From positions 232,700-296,699 of the forward strand of contig NZ_LRDB01000002.1 in NCBI RefSeq assembly GCF_001592935.1: DNA of 64,000 nt, in the 5' to 3' direction. Position numbers and translations under genes: made by a program. The DNA is from Roseivirga echinicomitans (lineage in GTDB: Bacteria; Bacteroidota; Bacteroidia; Cytophagales; Cyclobacteriaceae). Position 1 is the stretch's first letter; each line of letters starts with the position of its first letter. Shown here one piece after another: positions 35,446-43,748 of this stretch. Below the pieces are notes generated by a model. It did no database searches and was not told where the DNA came from. It saw only the letters and a program-made list of their open reading frames with translations.

Positions 35446-37338
35446 ATGTGCGGTATTGCCGGCTTTATAGATTTTTCTCATAACTCTTCAAAGGAGCAGT
35501 TAGTGAAAATGACGAATACCTTGACGCATCGAGGGCCCGATGCTAGTGGTTATGAGTATGCTCAGAATGAAATCTATCAATTAGGCCTTGGGCATAGAAG
35601 GCTCTCAATACTAGATTTGAGTAAAAATGGGCACCAACCGATGTATTCAACGGATGGCCAGTATGCAATTGTATACAATGGAGAAGTGTACAATTTTTCT
35701 GAAATTCGGTCGTGGCTACAGGCTAAAGGGTACCAGTTTAAATCAAATTCGGATACAGAAGTAATCCTCTATGCGCTAATTGAAGAAGGCACTAAGGCCA
35801 TCGATAGGTTTATAGGGATGTTTGCCATTGCTTTTGTGGATAATGTAAAGCAAGAGTTGTTTCTAATTAGAGATAAGGTAGGTGTTAAACCACTTTTTTA
35901 TTCTTGGGATGGTAAAACCCTACTGTTTGCGTCAGAAACTAGGGCTTTTCACAATCATCCGAGCTTCAAAAAGAGCCTTAATCTACGGTCAATTGCTAGT
36001 TACTTAGATTTTGATTATATCAAAGGAGGGGGATCTGTCTTTGAATCTGTCAACTCGGTAAAACCAGGGCACTACGTTAAGCTCGATTTGACTTCAAAGG
36101 ACATAAATGAATATGAATACTGGTCTATTGATGGCTTTTTTCAAGAAGAAAATCAGTCGGCCGATCTAACTAAAGCCATTGATGATTTGGATGATCTTTT
36201 GGTGGATGCATGCAAATTAAGAATGGTTTCAGATGTGCCTGTTGGTGTTTTTCTGAGTGGAGGGCTAGATAGTACAACTGTAGCAGCGATTCTTCAGAAA
36301 CATCATTCCTCTACCATTTCTACCTTTACAATTGGTTTTGATGAGAAAGAATTTAATGAGGCAGAAAAGGCGAAAGCCATAGCCAAATATTTAGGTACCG
36401 ACCATCATGAACTGTATTGTTCTGAAAATGAGTTGCTTGATATATTTCCTCGTCTTCCAGAAATATATGATGAGCCTTTTGCCGATAAATCGGCAATCCC
36501 AACTACTCTGGTAAGTGAATTTGCAAGAAAGCACGTTACAGTAGCCCTTTCTGCAGATGGGGGCGATGAGGTGTTTGCAGGCTATAATAAATATTCAAAC
36601 GTTCTTGATAGCTATGCTCAACTTGTTGGGCAGAGTGAATTTTTTAGGCGTGGAAAAAAAGGAACCTATAAATTGCTCCACGCGCTGGCCTCTTCTTTAT
36701 CGGGATTGCAATCAAAGGTGGCGTTAAAGGCCTTTTCCGAGCTCAAGTATTTAAACCAGTTTCCAGATGTTGTAGAGATGATGATTTCTAGCACTCGAAA
36801 TTTCGGAAAGAGAGATTTGGAGAAACTGTTATCGACATACAAAGAAATCCATGCAAGAAATAACGTAATTCTGAATAGAGACCATTTGACTCAAATTCAA
36901 GCTTACGATTACAAGGATTACCTACCCGATGATATTCTAATCAAGTTGGATAGAGCAGCGATGAGTGTGAGTCTTGAAGGACGTGAGCCTTTGTTGGACC
37001 ATAGAATTGCAGAATTTTCCGCTAGGTTACCCAGTGATTTCAAAATAAGAAACGGGGTTAAGAAATACATATTAGCCGAAGTGAATGCCAAATATATTCC
37101 ACGTAACCTTACTGAAGGGCCTAAGAAGGGCTTTGCTATTCCTAAGAAAAAATGGATGCAAACGCACTTAAAAGACCATGTCATGACTTACCTAAGTGAT
37201 GATGAGATCAAAGACTCGGGAGTTTTTGATTTGAACTATGTTCGCGGATTAAGAAAGCAATATGAAAAGGGCTATTCGAACAATAGAGTTTGGAACATAA
37301 TGCTCTTTCAAATGTGGCATGAACGATGGATGAAGTGA
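35446..37338 (+). CDS. asnB: Asparagine synthetase-like amidotransferase
   Basis: A 630-residue glutamine-hydrolysing enzyme. It begins MCGIAGF, so the catalytic Cys2 of the Ntn glutaminase domain is exposed after Met removal; this decides ATG 35446 over an upstream in-frame start at 35398. RHRRLSILD-like, YNGEVYN and DTEVILYAL motifs follow. The synthetase domain has the PP-loop LSGGLDSTT (about residue 270) and SADGGDEVFAGY. Enzymes of this size in polysaccharide loci (WbpS type) are thought to amidate uronic acids or other carboxylates; ordinary asparagine synthesis is the alternative. Confidence 0.9.
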   Translation: MCGIAGFIDFSHNSSKEQLVKMTNTLTHRGPDASGYEYAQNEIYQLGLGHRRLSILDLSKNGHQPMYSTDGQYAIVYNGEVYNFSEIRSWLQAKGYQFKSNSDTEVILYALIEEGTKAIDRFIGMFAIAFVDNVKQELFLIRDKVGVKPLFYSWDGKTLLFASETRAFHNHPSFKKSLNLRSIASYLDFDYIKGGGSVFESVNSVKPGHYVKLDLTSKDINEYEYWSIDGFFQEENQSADLTKAIDDLDDLLVDACKLRMVSDVPVGVFLSGGLDSTTVAAILQKHHSSTISTFTIGFDEKEFNEAEKAKAIAKYLGTDHHELYCSENELLDIFPRLPEIYDEPFADKSAIPTTLVSEFARKHVTVALSADGGDEVFAGYNKYSNVLDSYAQLVGQSEFFRRGKKGTYKLLHALASSLSGLQSKVALKAFSELKYLNQFPDVVEMMISSTRNFGKRDLEKLLSTYKEIHARNNVILNRDHLTQIQAYDYKDYLPDDILIKLDRAAMSVSLEGREPLLDHRIAEFSARLPSDFKIRNGVKKYILAEVNAKYIPRNLTEGPKKGFAIPKKKWMQTHLKDHVMTYLSDDEIKDSGVFDLNYVRGLRKQYEKGYSNNRVWNIMLFQMWHERWMK

Positions 37339-37352
37339 ACGGATTCAAATAA

Positions 37353-38423
37353 ATGAAAGTCGTAGTTATCAATGCCCATTATACTCACACCTTGGGTGGC
37401 TCAGAAATACAGTGTCATCAAATCGCTTATGGGCTAACTGAATTGGGTATTGATTTAACCTATTTGGCAGTAGGTGGATATGATTATTCTATAGATTTGC
37501 CCTATAAAGTTATCGCTGTAGAAAAGAATTCAAAATCAATCGCTCAAGTTTGTAAGGAGCTTCAAACGGATGTGATTTATTGGCGATTCAATAAGAACTT
37601 GCTTGCTTCTGTTATTAATGAGATCAAGCCATTTAATATTCGACTAATTTTTTCTGTAAGCCATATTCATGATTTAAAGCCTTTTGCTTATAAACCTATT
37701 CCTAACCTGAGTGTTTTTGATCGCTTGAAAAGAAGGTTAGGACATTTAGTTAAGGGTATTGAATTTCAAAGGGCCTTTAAGAAAATTGATGGGGTCGTTT
37801 GTAATAACGAGGAACATTTGGATCGCATCGCTCATACTAATAAAATCTATATTCCTAACTCTCCTTTTTTAGAGTTTGAAGAATTTTCATGGCCCAAACC
37901 TTATGTTGTTTGGGTTGGGAATATCAAGGCCCATAAACACCCAGAGTTATTCATTGATTTAGCTAAATCGTTTGAGCGGCAGGGAGTTGATTTCTTAATG
38001 GTGGGAGATATTCAGCAACAGGCATATGAATATCTAAACACATCCAAAGAACTACCTGGTAATTTTTATTATCTAGGGCCAAAGAGAATATTTGAGACGA
38101 ATGGAGTTATTAGATCTTCATTGTTTTTGATACATACCTGTGAGCCTGAGGGGTTTCCCAATGTGTTTTTGCAAGCTTGGAGTTTTAAAAAGCCTGTGGT
38201 TTCCGCTTTTTTCGATCCTGGATCAATGATAGAAAAACATGATGTAGGTAGAATTTCTAACAACCTTAGCAAGCTCTACACCGATGTAGAACAGTTGATT
38301 AAAGATCAACAATTACGTAATGAAATAGGGTTACGGGCACGTGATTTAATTGATAGGGAATTTATTAGAACGAGTAACGTAAAGAAGCTTCTAGGATTTA
38401 TAAAGCAAAGCCAGCACTCTTAG
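37353..38423 (+). CDS. Family 4-like glycosyltransferase
   Basis: A 356-residue GT-B retaining glycosyltransferase. The acceptor domain begins VVVINAHYTHTLGGSE, with the glycine loop that binds the donor phosphate. The donor domain has YVVWVGNIKAHKHPE (about residue 187) and the family signature HTCEPEGFPNVFLQAWSFKKP with the two conserved glutamates about seven residues apart (about 250-260). A specific sugar cannot be named. It lies 14 bases after asnB and four before the next GT4 gene. Confidence 0.87.
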   Translation: MKVVVINAHYTHTLGGSEIQCHQIAYGLTELGIDLTYLAVGGYDYSIDLPYKVIAVEKNSKSIAQVCKELQTDVIYWRFNKNLLASVINEIKPFNIRLIFSVSHIHDLKPFAYKPIPNLSVFDRLKRRLGHLVKGIEFQRAFKKIDGVVCNNEEHLDRIAHTNKIYIPNSPFLEFEEFSWPKPYVVWVGNIKAHKHPELFIDLAKSFERQGVDFLMVGDIQQQAYEYLNTSKELPGNFYYLGPKRIFETNGVIRSSLFLIHTCEPEGFPNVFLQAWSFKKPVVSAFFDPGSMIEKHDVGRISNNLSKLYTDVEQLIKDQQLRNEIGLRARDLIDREFIRTSNVKKLLGFIKQSQHS

Positions 38424-38427
38424 AATA

Positions 38428-39576
38428 ATGAAAATTACCTACCTATCAGATTCAGCAATACCTTCAAAAAGAGCAAATAGTGTTCATGTAATGCATATGT
38501 GCAATGCATTCCGGGAGTTGGGGCATGAAGTTACCCTTTTCGGGCTTAATGGGGATCATACCACTTTAGAAGAAACAATGAGTTGGTATGGGGTTTCTGG
38601 TTTTGATATTGAGCTTACATCGCTAAGAATCCCGAAGCTTACACTTTGGTTACACGCGAATAATATGTTACATGCTGTGAAGAAGATACAACCTGATTTG
38701 ATTTTCGGAAGGTCACTATTCGGTTGTTACTTATTGGCTAAGAATGGTTATAAGGTGTTTCTTGAAACGCACGACCCACTAAATACCCTTACAAAACAAC
38801 AAGTAAAAATCTTCAATTGGCTTTTGAAATCACCTAATTTGATTGGGCTTGTAGTGATCAGTGAGGCTTTGAAGAAAATCATACTGAGTCAAACAACACT
38901 CATAAATGAGGATCGAATTCTTGTGGCCCATGATGGAGCTACTTTACAAAAAATTAATAATGAAGCGTTAGAATCTTACGCATGGCCGACTCCAGTGAAT
39001 GGAAGATTACAAATTGGTTATGTTGGTACAATCTCTAAAGGCCGGGGAATTGAATTGATTATTTCTCTTGCTGAGAAATTTGATGATTTGGATTTTCATA
39101 TCATTGGAGGAAGAAAAGAAGACCTGCTAGCGATAGGCTTACAAGAGGTTGGCGAATTGAATAACGTCTTTTTTCATGGTTTTGTCTCTCCTAGAGAAGC
39201 GGCATTAGCCAGAAAAAAATGTGATATTCTGTTAGCACCTTATCAAGAGGATGTCACGTTAAGAAGTGGGAAGAATACCGCTAAGTATATGTCTCCATTA
39301 AAGGTTTTTGAATATATGGAGGCTGGTAAAGCCATCATAGCCTCTGATTTACCGGTATTGAGGGAAGTGTTAGTGAATATGGACAATAGCATTTTATGTA
39401 AGCCCTCAGAAATAGGGGCCTGGGAGAAATCTATATCTCTTTTAGTCAACAATGAAAAGTTACGATTAGAGCTTGGCTCAAAAGCCCAAACCCATTTGCT
39501 TAACAGCTATTCTTGGAAGAGAAGGGCAGAGCGAGTTAATTTATTTATAAGCGAAAAAAGTAGTTCCCTTAAATAA
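38428..39576 (+). CDS. Family 4 glycosyltransferase
   Basis: A 382-residue GT-B glycosyltransferase. The N-terminal domain begins ITYLSDSAIPSKRANSVHVM; the C-terminal donor domain has IGYVGTISKGRGIEL (about residue 193), LAPYQEDV, and SPLKVFEYMEAGKAIIASDLP with the conserved Glu residues. It resembles WbuB-type transferases that use aminosugar nucleotides, but the donor is not determined. It follows the previous GT4 by four bases, suggesting sequential steps in unit assembly. Confidence 0.88.
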   Translation: MKITYLSDSAIPSKRANSVHVMHMCNAFRELGHEVTLFGLNGDHTTLEETMSWYGVSGFDIELTSLRIPKLTLWLHANNMLHAVKKIQPDLIFGRSLFGCYLLAKNGYKVFLETHDPLNTLTKQQVKIFNWLLKSPNLIGLVVISEALKKIILSQTTLINEDRILVAHDGATLQKINNEALESYAWPTPVNGRLQIGYVGTISKGRGIELIISLAEKFDDLDFHIIGGRKEDLLAIGLQEVGELNNVFFHGFVSPREAALARKKCDILLAPYQEDVTLRSGKNTAKYMSPLKVFEYMEAGKAIIASDLPVLREVLVNMDNSILCKPSEIGAWEKSISLLVNNEKLRLELGSKAQTHLLNSYSWKRRAERVNLFISEKSSSLK

Positions 39577-39608
39577 AGTCAGATTTACCAAATAAAAATT
39601 ATTTCAGC

Positions 39609-40367
39609 ATGAAGTTGCTAATGAATCTTTACAGGCACATACTCATTTTCGGGAAGTCAGGGTTTCTCGTCTTTTGGAGAGTTAAAAATAAGCACACAAA
39701 TGATATTAAAATATCCAAGGTTAGAACCCCGATAAGCTTGAGAAGCGGAACAAGTGATATCCCCTTGTTTTACGAAATATTTTGGAAAAATGAGTATGAT
39801 TTTAGCTTACCCTTTGAGCCAGTGAATGTAATTGATGCAGGTGCCAATATAGGTTTGGCAGCACTCTTTTTTGCTAATAAATACCCCAACACCAAGATAA
39901 TTTCGATTGAGCCTGAGAAATCTAATTTTGATTTGATGCGGACGAATATAAATGATTATCCAAATATTATTCCGCTAAGGAAAGGTCTTTCAAACTTGAG
40001 TAATCAAAAAATTAAAGTTTATGAAAGTGATAAAGGTAAATGGGGATTTACTACGGGATCAGTTTCAGAGTCTTTACACGAGGAAGATGAGCGAGTTATA
40101 TCGACAATTTCAATTGATGATATAATGGCAATGTATAATCTAGCTTATCTAGACATTGTTAAGGTTGATATTGAAGGAGCCGAAAAAGAATTATTTGAAT
40201 CGAATTATGAAAACTGGTTATCCAAGACTCGTTGCCTAGTTATAGAGTTACATGATAGGCTACAGCTGGGTTGTTCAAAGAATTTCTTCAATGCCATAGG
40301 CCGCTATAATTTTAGTCTTTCACAGAAGGGCGAGAATTTAATTTTACTAAATCAAGATTTGCTTTAG
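39609..40367 (+). CDS. FkbM-family methyltransferase
   Basis: A 252-residue O-methyltransferase of the FkbM family. Motif I VIDAGANIGLAALFFA (about residues 76-91), the acidic residue of IISIEPEKSNFD, and the FkbM signature VDIEGAEKELFE (about 182-193) are all present. The family methylates hydroxyls on sugars, polyketides and polysaccharides. The N-terminal 60 residues are basic and may hold a membrane-proximal helix. A 113-base gap with no gene follows. Confidence 0.88.
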   Translation: MKLLMNLYRHILIFGKSGFLVFWRVKNKHTNDIKISKVRTPISLRSGTSDIPLFYEIFWKNEYDFSLPFEPVNVIDAGANIGLAALFFANKYPNTKIISIEPEKSNFDLMRTNINDYPNIIPLRKGLSNLSNQKIKVYESDKGKWGFTTGSVSESLHEEDERVISTISIDDIMAMYNLAYLDIVKVDIEGAEKELFESNYENWLSKTRCLVIELHDRLQLGCSKNFFNAIGRYNFSLSQKGENLILLNQDLL

Positions 40368-40480
40368 TAAAAACTCTAATCGTAATTATTTAGATATTAG
40401 ATAAATTTAGAATCTCACTCAAATATAGTATCTACTGTATTGAGTGTGGTTTTGAATTTGAGTAAAGATAATTTCCAACA

Positions 40481-41230
40481 ATGAACGTAGCCATAATCAC
40501 TGCCCGTGCGGGCAGTAAATCCATCATCAATAAGAATATTTTAGAAGTAAGGGGTAAACCCCTGATCTACTACCCAATCAAAGCATCGCTAGATGCACTC
40601 AAAATTGACAAAGTTTTTGTGTCAACCGATGGCGAAGGCATAGCTGAGGCCGCAGAGAAATATGGTGCTACCGTCATTCCTCGTCCAGATGAGTTAGGGG
40701 GCGATAGTATTAATCATGGCGAGGTGATCAAGCATGCAGTGGAATGGGTTGATGAACGTTATGAAAACCTTGAAAATGTGGTTCTACTGCTTGGGAATAC
40801 GGTGTATATAGATGGGAGTATTATTGATAAATGCCTCCAAAAACTTGATGATGAAAAGAGTCTGGATTCTTGTATGACTGTTTGGGAAGCACAGGATGAT
40901 CACCCTTTTCGAGCAATGGAAATCACTGAAAATGGATTGTTAAGACCTTATGGCGGAGTGGAGCGTAATGTATCTACAGAAAGGCAGTCTTATCAAAAAG
41001 CCTATTATTACGACCAAGGAGTATGGGCTTTCAGGAAATATACAGTCCAAAGCCATGATGGACCTAATCCGTGGTGGTGGATGGGTAAGAAATCAGCTCC
41101 TATTATTCGTACCTGGGTTACGGGTCGCGATATCCACACTTATTTCGATGTGGGGATTAGTGAATGGTGGCTGGAAGGATTAGATAAAATAAAAGAAGTA
41201 CTGAGTAAATCTTCTGAAGATGGTTTATAG
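40481..41230 (+). CDS. Acylneuraminate cytidylyltransferase family protein (third copy)
   Basis: A 249-residue CMP-sugar synthetase-like enzyme: IITARAGSKSIINKNIL at the N terminus, DKVFVSTDGEGIAE, RPDELGGDSINHGE, LLLGNTVYIDGS and a DIHTYFDVG metal/active-site end. The insertion rich in Trp (PNPWWWMGKK, about residues 207-216) and the LGNTV variant of the usual LQPTSP loop set it apart from NeuA and PseF. It overlaps the next gene by 11 bases and heads a four-gene set of unknown product. The substrate is presumably a 2-keto acid sugar, by family chemistry only. Confidence 0.83.
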   Translation: MNVAIITARAGSKSIINKNILEVRGKPLIYYPIKASLDALKIDKVFVSTDGEGIAEAAEKYGATVIPRPDELGGDSINHGEVIKHAVEWVDERYENLENVVLLLGNTVYIDGSIIDKCLQKLDDEKSLDSCMTVWEAQDDHPFRAMEITENGLLRPYGGVERNVSTERQSYQKAYYYDQGVWAFRKYTVQSHDGPNPWWWMGKKSAPIIRTWVTGRDIHTYFDVGISEWWLEGLDKIKEVLSKSSEDGL

Positions 41231-42146
41231 AATACTAACAACAACTTCTTCTTTCGGTAAAGTAGATCCAGCTCCTTTGGCCTTACTCAAAGCAAAGGGT
41301 TTTGAGGTAACCGTTAACCCGTATGGCAAAAAACTGTCGGTAGAAGAATCAATAGGAATACTGAAAGACTATGATGGTTTAATAGCCGGCACAGAATCGC
41401 TCAATGAAGAGGTGCTGAATGCTGCTGCTAACTTAAAATATCTATGTCGGTTAGGGGCAGGTATGGATAATGTAGATTTCAGTGCAGCTGAAAGACTTAA
41501 TATCACTGTTGAAAATACACCAAGTGCCCATGTAGATGGTGTGGCAGAGCTTACCCTAGGAGGTGTTCTATCTTGCCTAAGAAGTATTGCTAATGCCCAC
41601 ACGAATATCACAAACGGTATTTGGGAAAAACCAATGGGCAGCTTGTTGAAAGGAAAAACTGTCGGTATTATTGGTTTAGGGAGAGTCGGTTGTCGCCTTG
41701 TTGAGTTACTGGCTCCTTTCAAAGTAAATGTTTTGGCTTTCGATTTATACGAAAATATTGAGTTTGCTAAAAAACAAAATGTGACCTATGTTGCAATAGA
41801 TGAATTGATCAGCGCATCAGATATCATCACTATTCATACTCCTTTTTCTCCAGAGGCCAAGCACATGATCAATGCCGAGTTTTTTACTAAAGCGAAGAGG
41901 AACCTATGTTTGGTAAACGCATCACGTGGTGGCTTGGTAAATGAGGATGCATTACTTGAGTTTTTGAATTCAAATACCACAGCTTCTGCTTATCTTGATA
42001 CTTTCGAAGAAGAGCCATATAAAGGCCCTTTAAGTAAAATGAAAAACTGTACACTCACTCCTCATATTGGCTCTTACGCAAGTGAAGTAAGAATTAACAT
42101 GGAAATGGAAGCTGCACAAAACGTGATTAAATTCTTTAAAAAATAA
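41220..42146 (+). CDS. D-2-hydroxyacid dehydrogenase (SerA-like, no ACT domain)
   Basis: A 308-residue NAD-dependent dehydrogenase. Rossmann motif GIIGLGRVGCRLVE (about residues 148-161), catalytic Arg in NASRGGLVNE, Glu in FEEEP and His in TPHIGSYASE are complete. It lacks the ACT domain and the phosphatase of the serine-pathway fusion at 3962-5866, so it is not a second serA for amino-acid synthesis. Overlaps with the CMP-transferase upstream and the epimerase downstream (TAATG) suggest oxidation or reduction at C2 of a sugar acid. Substrate unknown. Confidence 0.88.
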   Translation: MVYRILTTTSSFGKVDPAPLALLKAKGFEVTVNPYGKKLSVEESIGILKDYDGLIAGTESLNEEVLNAAANLKYLCRLGAGMDNVDFSAAERLNITVENTPSAHVDGVAELTLGGVLSCLRSIANAHTNITNGIWEKPMGSLLKGKTVGIIGLGRVGCRLVELLAPFKVNVLAFDLYENIEFAKKQNVTYVAIDELISASDIITIHTPFSPEAKHMINAEFFTKAKRNLCLVNASRGGLVNEDALLEFLNSNTTASAYLDTFEEEPYKGPLSKMKNCTLTPHIGSYASEVRINMEMEAAQNVIKFFKK

Positions 42147-43021
42147 TGAGCAAAGTTTTAGTAACAGGAGGGTCAGGGTTTTTAGGTAGCCACATTGCTG
42201 ATGCGCTTTCTGATTTCGGGCATGAGGTTACTCTTTTTGATCAGGTAGAATCACCCTTTTTGCGAAAGGATCAGCGTTTCATCCATGGCGATGTTCGCGA
42301 TGCTGAAAAGCTTATAGAGCAACTTTCAGGTTTTGATTATGTATATCATTTAGCTGCGCTAGCTGATTTGAATGCTGCCAAAAATCGTCCTTTAGATACA
42401 GTCTCCATTAATATTCAAGGCACAGTGAATATGCTTGAGGCCTGTAGAATCAATAAAGTCAAGCGGTTTATTTTTGGTTCTACAGTATATGTATATAGTC
42501 GCGAAGGTAGCTTTTACCGGTGCAGCAAGCAGGCCTGCGAGAACTATGTTGAGGAATATTTTAATCAGTGCGGTTTAGAATATACGATTCTCAGGTATGG
42601 TAGCCTTTATGGGCCCAGGGCTGATATGACGAACGGAGTTTACCGTTTGCTGAAAAATTTCATGGATCAAAATGAAATGGAACATAGTGGTAAGTCAAAT
42701 GATAAGCGTGATTACATTCATGTCTATGATGCTGCCAGATTAAGTGCTTCAATTCTAGACCCACAGTACGTCAATAAAAATTTAGTATTGACAGGAAATG
42801 ATAAATTAGAGATTGCTGATTTGTATAAAATGTTCAGTGAAATTTTGGGCAAAGAAGTAAAAATTAGATTCTTGGGTGATGAAGGCACTACTAACGGACA
42901 TTACAATATTACGCCTTACGCTTATACACCTAAAATCGGGCATAAGCTGGTTTCTAATGAATATGTAGACATGGGCCAAGGGCTTATTCAAGTTATTGAA
43001 GAGATTGATTCAACTCACTAA
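42146..43021 (+). CDS. NAD-dependent sugar epimerase/dehydratase
   Basis: A 291-residue extended short-chain dehydrogenase. NAD motif VTGGSGFLGSHIAD lies at the N terminus, HLAALADLNAAKNRP and the catalytic STVYVYS...YRCSK (Tyr and Lys of YxxxK near residues 127-131) follow, then ILRYGSLYGPRAD. It resembles UDP-sugar epimerases such as GalE/WbpP-like proteins, but no feature fixes the substrate. It is coupled to the dehydrogenase by a one-base overlap and followed after 58 bases by the HAD phosphatase. Confidence 0.87.
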   Translation: MSKVLVTGGSGFLGSHIADALSDFGHEVTLFDQVESPFLRKDQRFIHGDVRDAEKLIEQLSGFDYVYHLAALADLNAAKNRPLDTVSINIQGTVNMLEACRINKVKRFIFGSTVYVYSREGSFYRCSKQACENYVEEYFNQCGLEYTILRYGSLYGPRADMTNGVYRLLKNFMDQNEMEHSGKSNDKRDYIHVYDAARLSASILDPQYVNKNLVLTGNDKLEIADLYKMFSEILGKEVKIRFLGDEGTTNGHYNITPYAYTPKIGHKLVSNEYVDMGQGLIQVIEEIDSTH

Positions 43022-43079
43022 TTATATCTGGTAGTAATAGTTCTATTGTTCTCCCTCATTCAAACAGGTATTCCTTTTA

Positions 43080-43742
43080 ATGATAATAAAACCAATTTCA
43101 TATACTGAATTAAGAAATTACAAATGCATGTTCTTCGATTTTGACGGTGTCGTGTTAGAATCAGGGAATATAAAAACCGATGCTTTTGTGGAACTATATT
43201 CCGGAAGCGGAATTGAAGAACAAGTAAGAGAACATCATTTAGCACATCAGGGGGTTGTACGCTACGAGAAGTTTAAATGGATTTCAGAAAACTTGTTAAA
43301 ACAGGAACATACTGAAGAAATGGGGCTTGAATTAGGGAATAGATTTTCTGAACTGGTAAAAGGCAAAGTATTGGCAGCACCATTTGTTCCTGGTTTTCGT
43401 GAAATGATCACCTTTATTCGACAACAAAATATTTATTGTGTGGTAGCTTCTGGTACCCCTCAAGAAGAATTAAGGGAGATTATAATAAACAGAAAACTAA
43501 GCCCGTTCTTTGACGAAGTTTATGGCAGCCCGAGGGAAAAAGCTGAAATTACACTTGAAGTAATGCAAAGGAAGCAGTTTAGAAAAGAAGATTGTCTCTT
43601 CTTTGGTGATGCCAGCACCGATCACCAAGCAGCTGAACAAACTAATGTCGATTTCTTTGCCAGGTTAACTCCCGAACTTTCTGATTATTGGGAAAATGCA
43701 CCATATAAATATGGAGCGCTTGACTTCTCAAAAATGCAATAG
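43080..43742 (+). CDS. HAD-family phosphatase
   Basis: A 220-residue HAD subfamily IA hydrolase with a helical cap: nucleophile motif FFDFDGVVLESG (residues 17-28), motif II VVASGTPQEE, Lys in GSPREKAE and motif IV FFGDASTDHQAA. It resembles phosphoglycolate phosphatase / beta-phosphoglucomutase enzymes. As the last member of the cytidylyltransferase-dehydrogenase-epimerase set it could remove phosphate from a sugar-acid phosphate before CTP activation. That role is inferred from position only. Confidence 0.85.
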   Translation: MIIKPISYTELRNYKCMFFDFDGVVLESGNIKTDAFVELYSGSGIEEQVREHHLAHQGVVRYEKFKWISENLLKQEHTEEMGLELGNRFSELVKGKVLAAPFVPGFREMITFIRQQNIYCVVASGTPQEELREIIINRKLSPFFDEVYGSPREKAEITLEVMQRKQFRKEDCLFFGDASTDHQAAEQTNVDFFARLTPELSDYWENAPYKYGALDFSKMQ

Positions 43743-43748
43743 TTAATA

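Noticed and set aside
40416..40446. Inverted repeat CACTCAA...TTGAGTG in the gap before the third cytidylyltransferase
   Set aside because: Only a 7-bp AT-rich stem with a 17-base loop and no T run; may be chance. The rest of the 113-base gap shows no gene.
41220..42146. A second serA for serine synthesis
   Set aside because: No ACT domain, tightly coupled to a cytidylyltransferase and an epimerase, and a full SerA domain already exists at 3962-5866.
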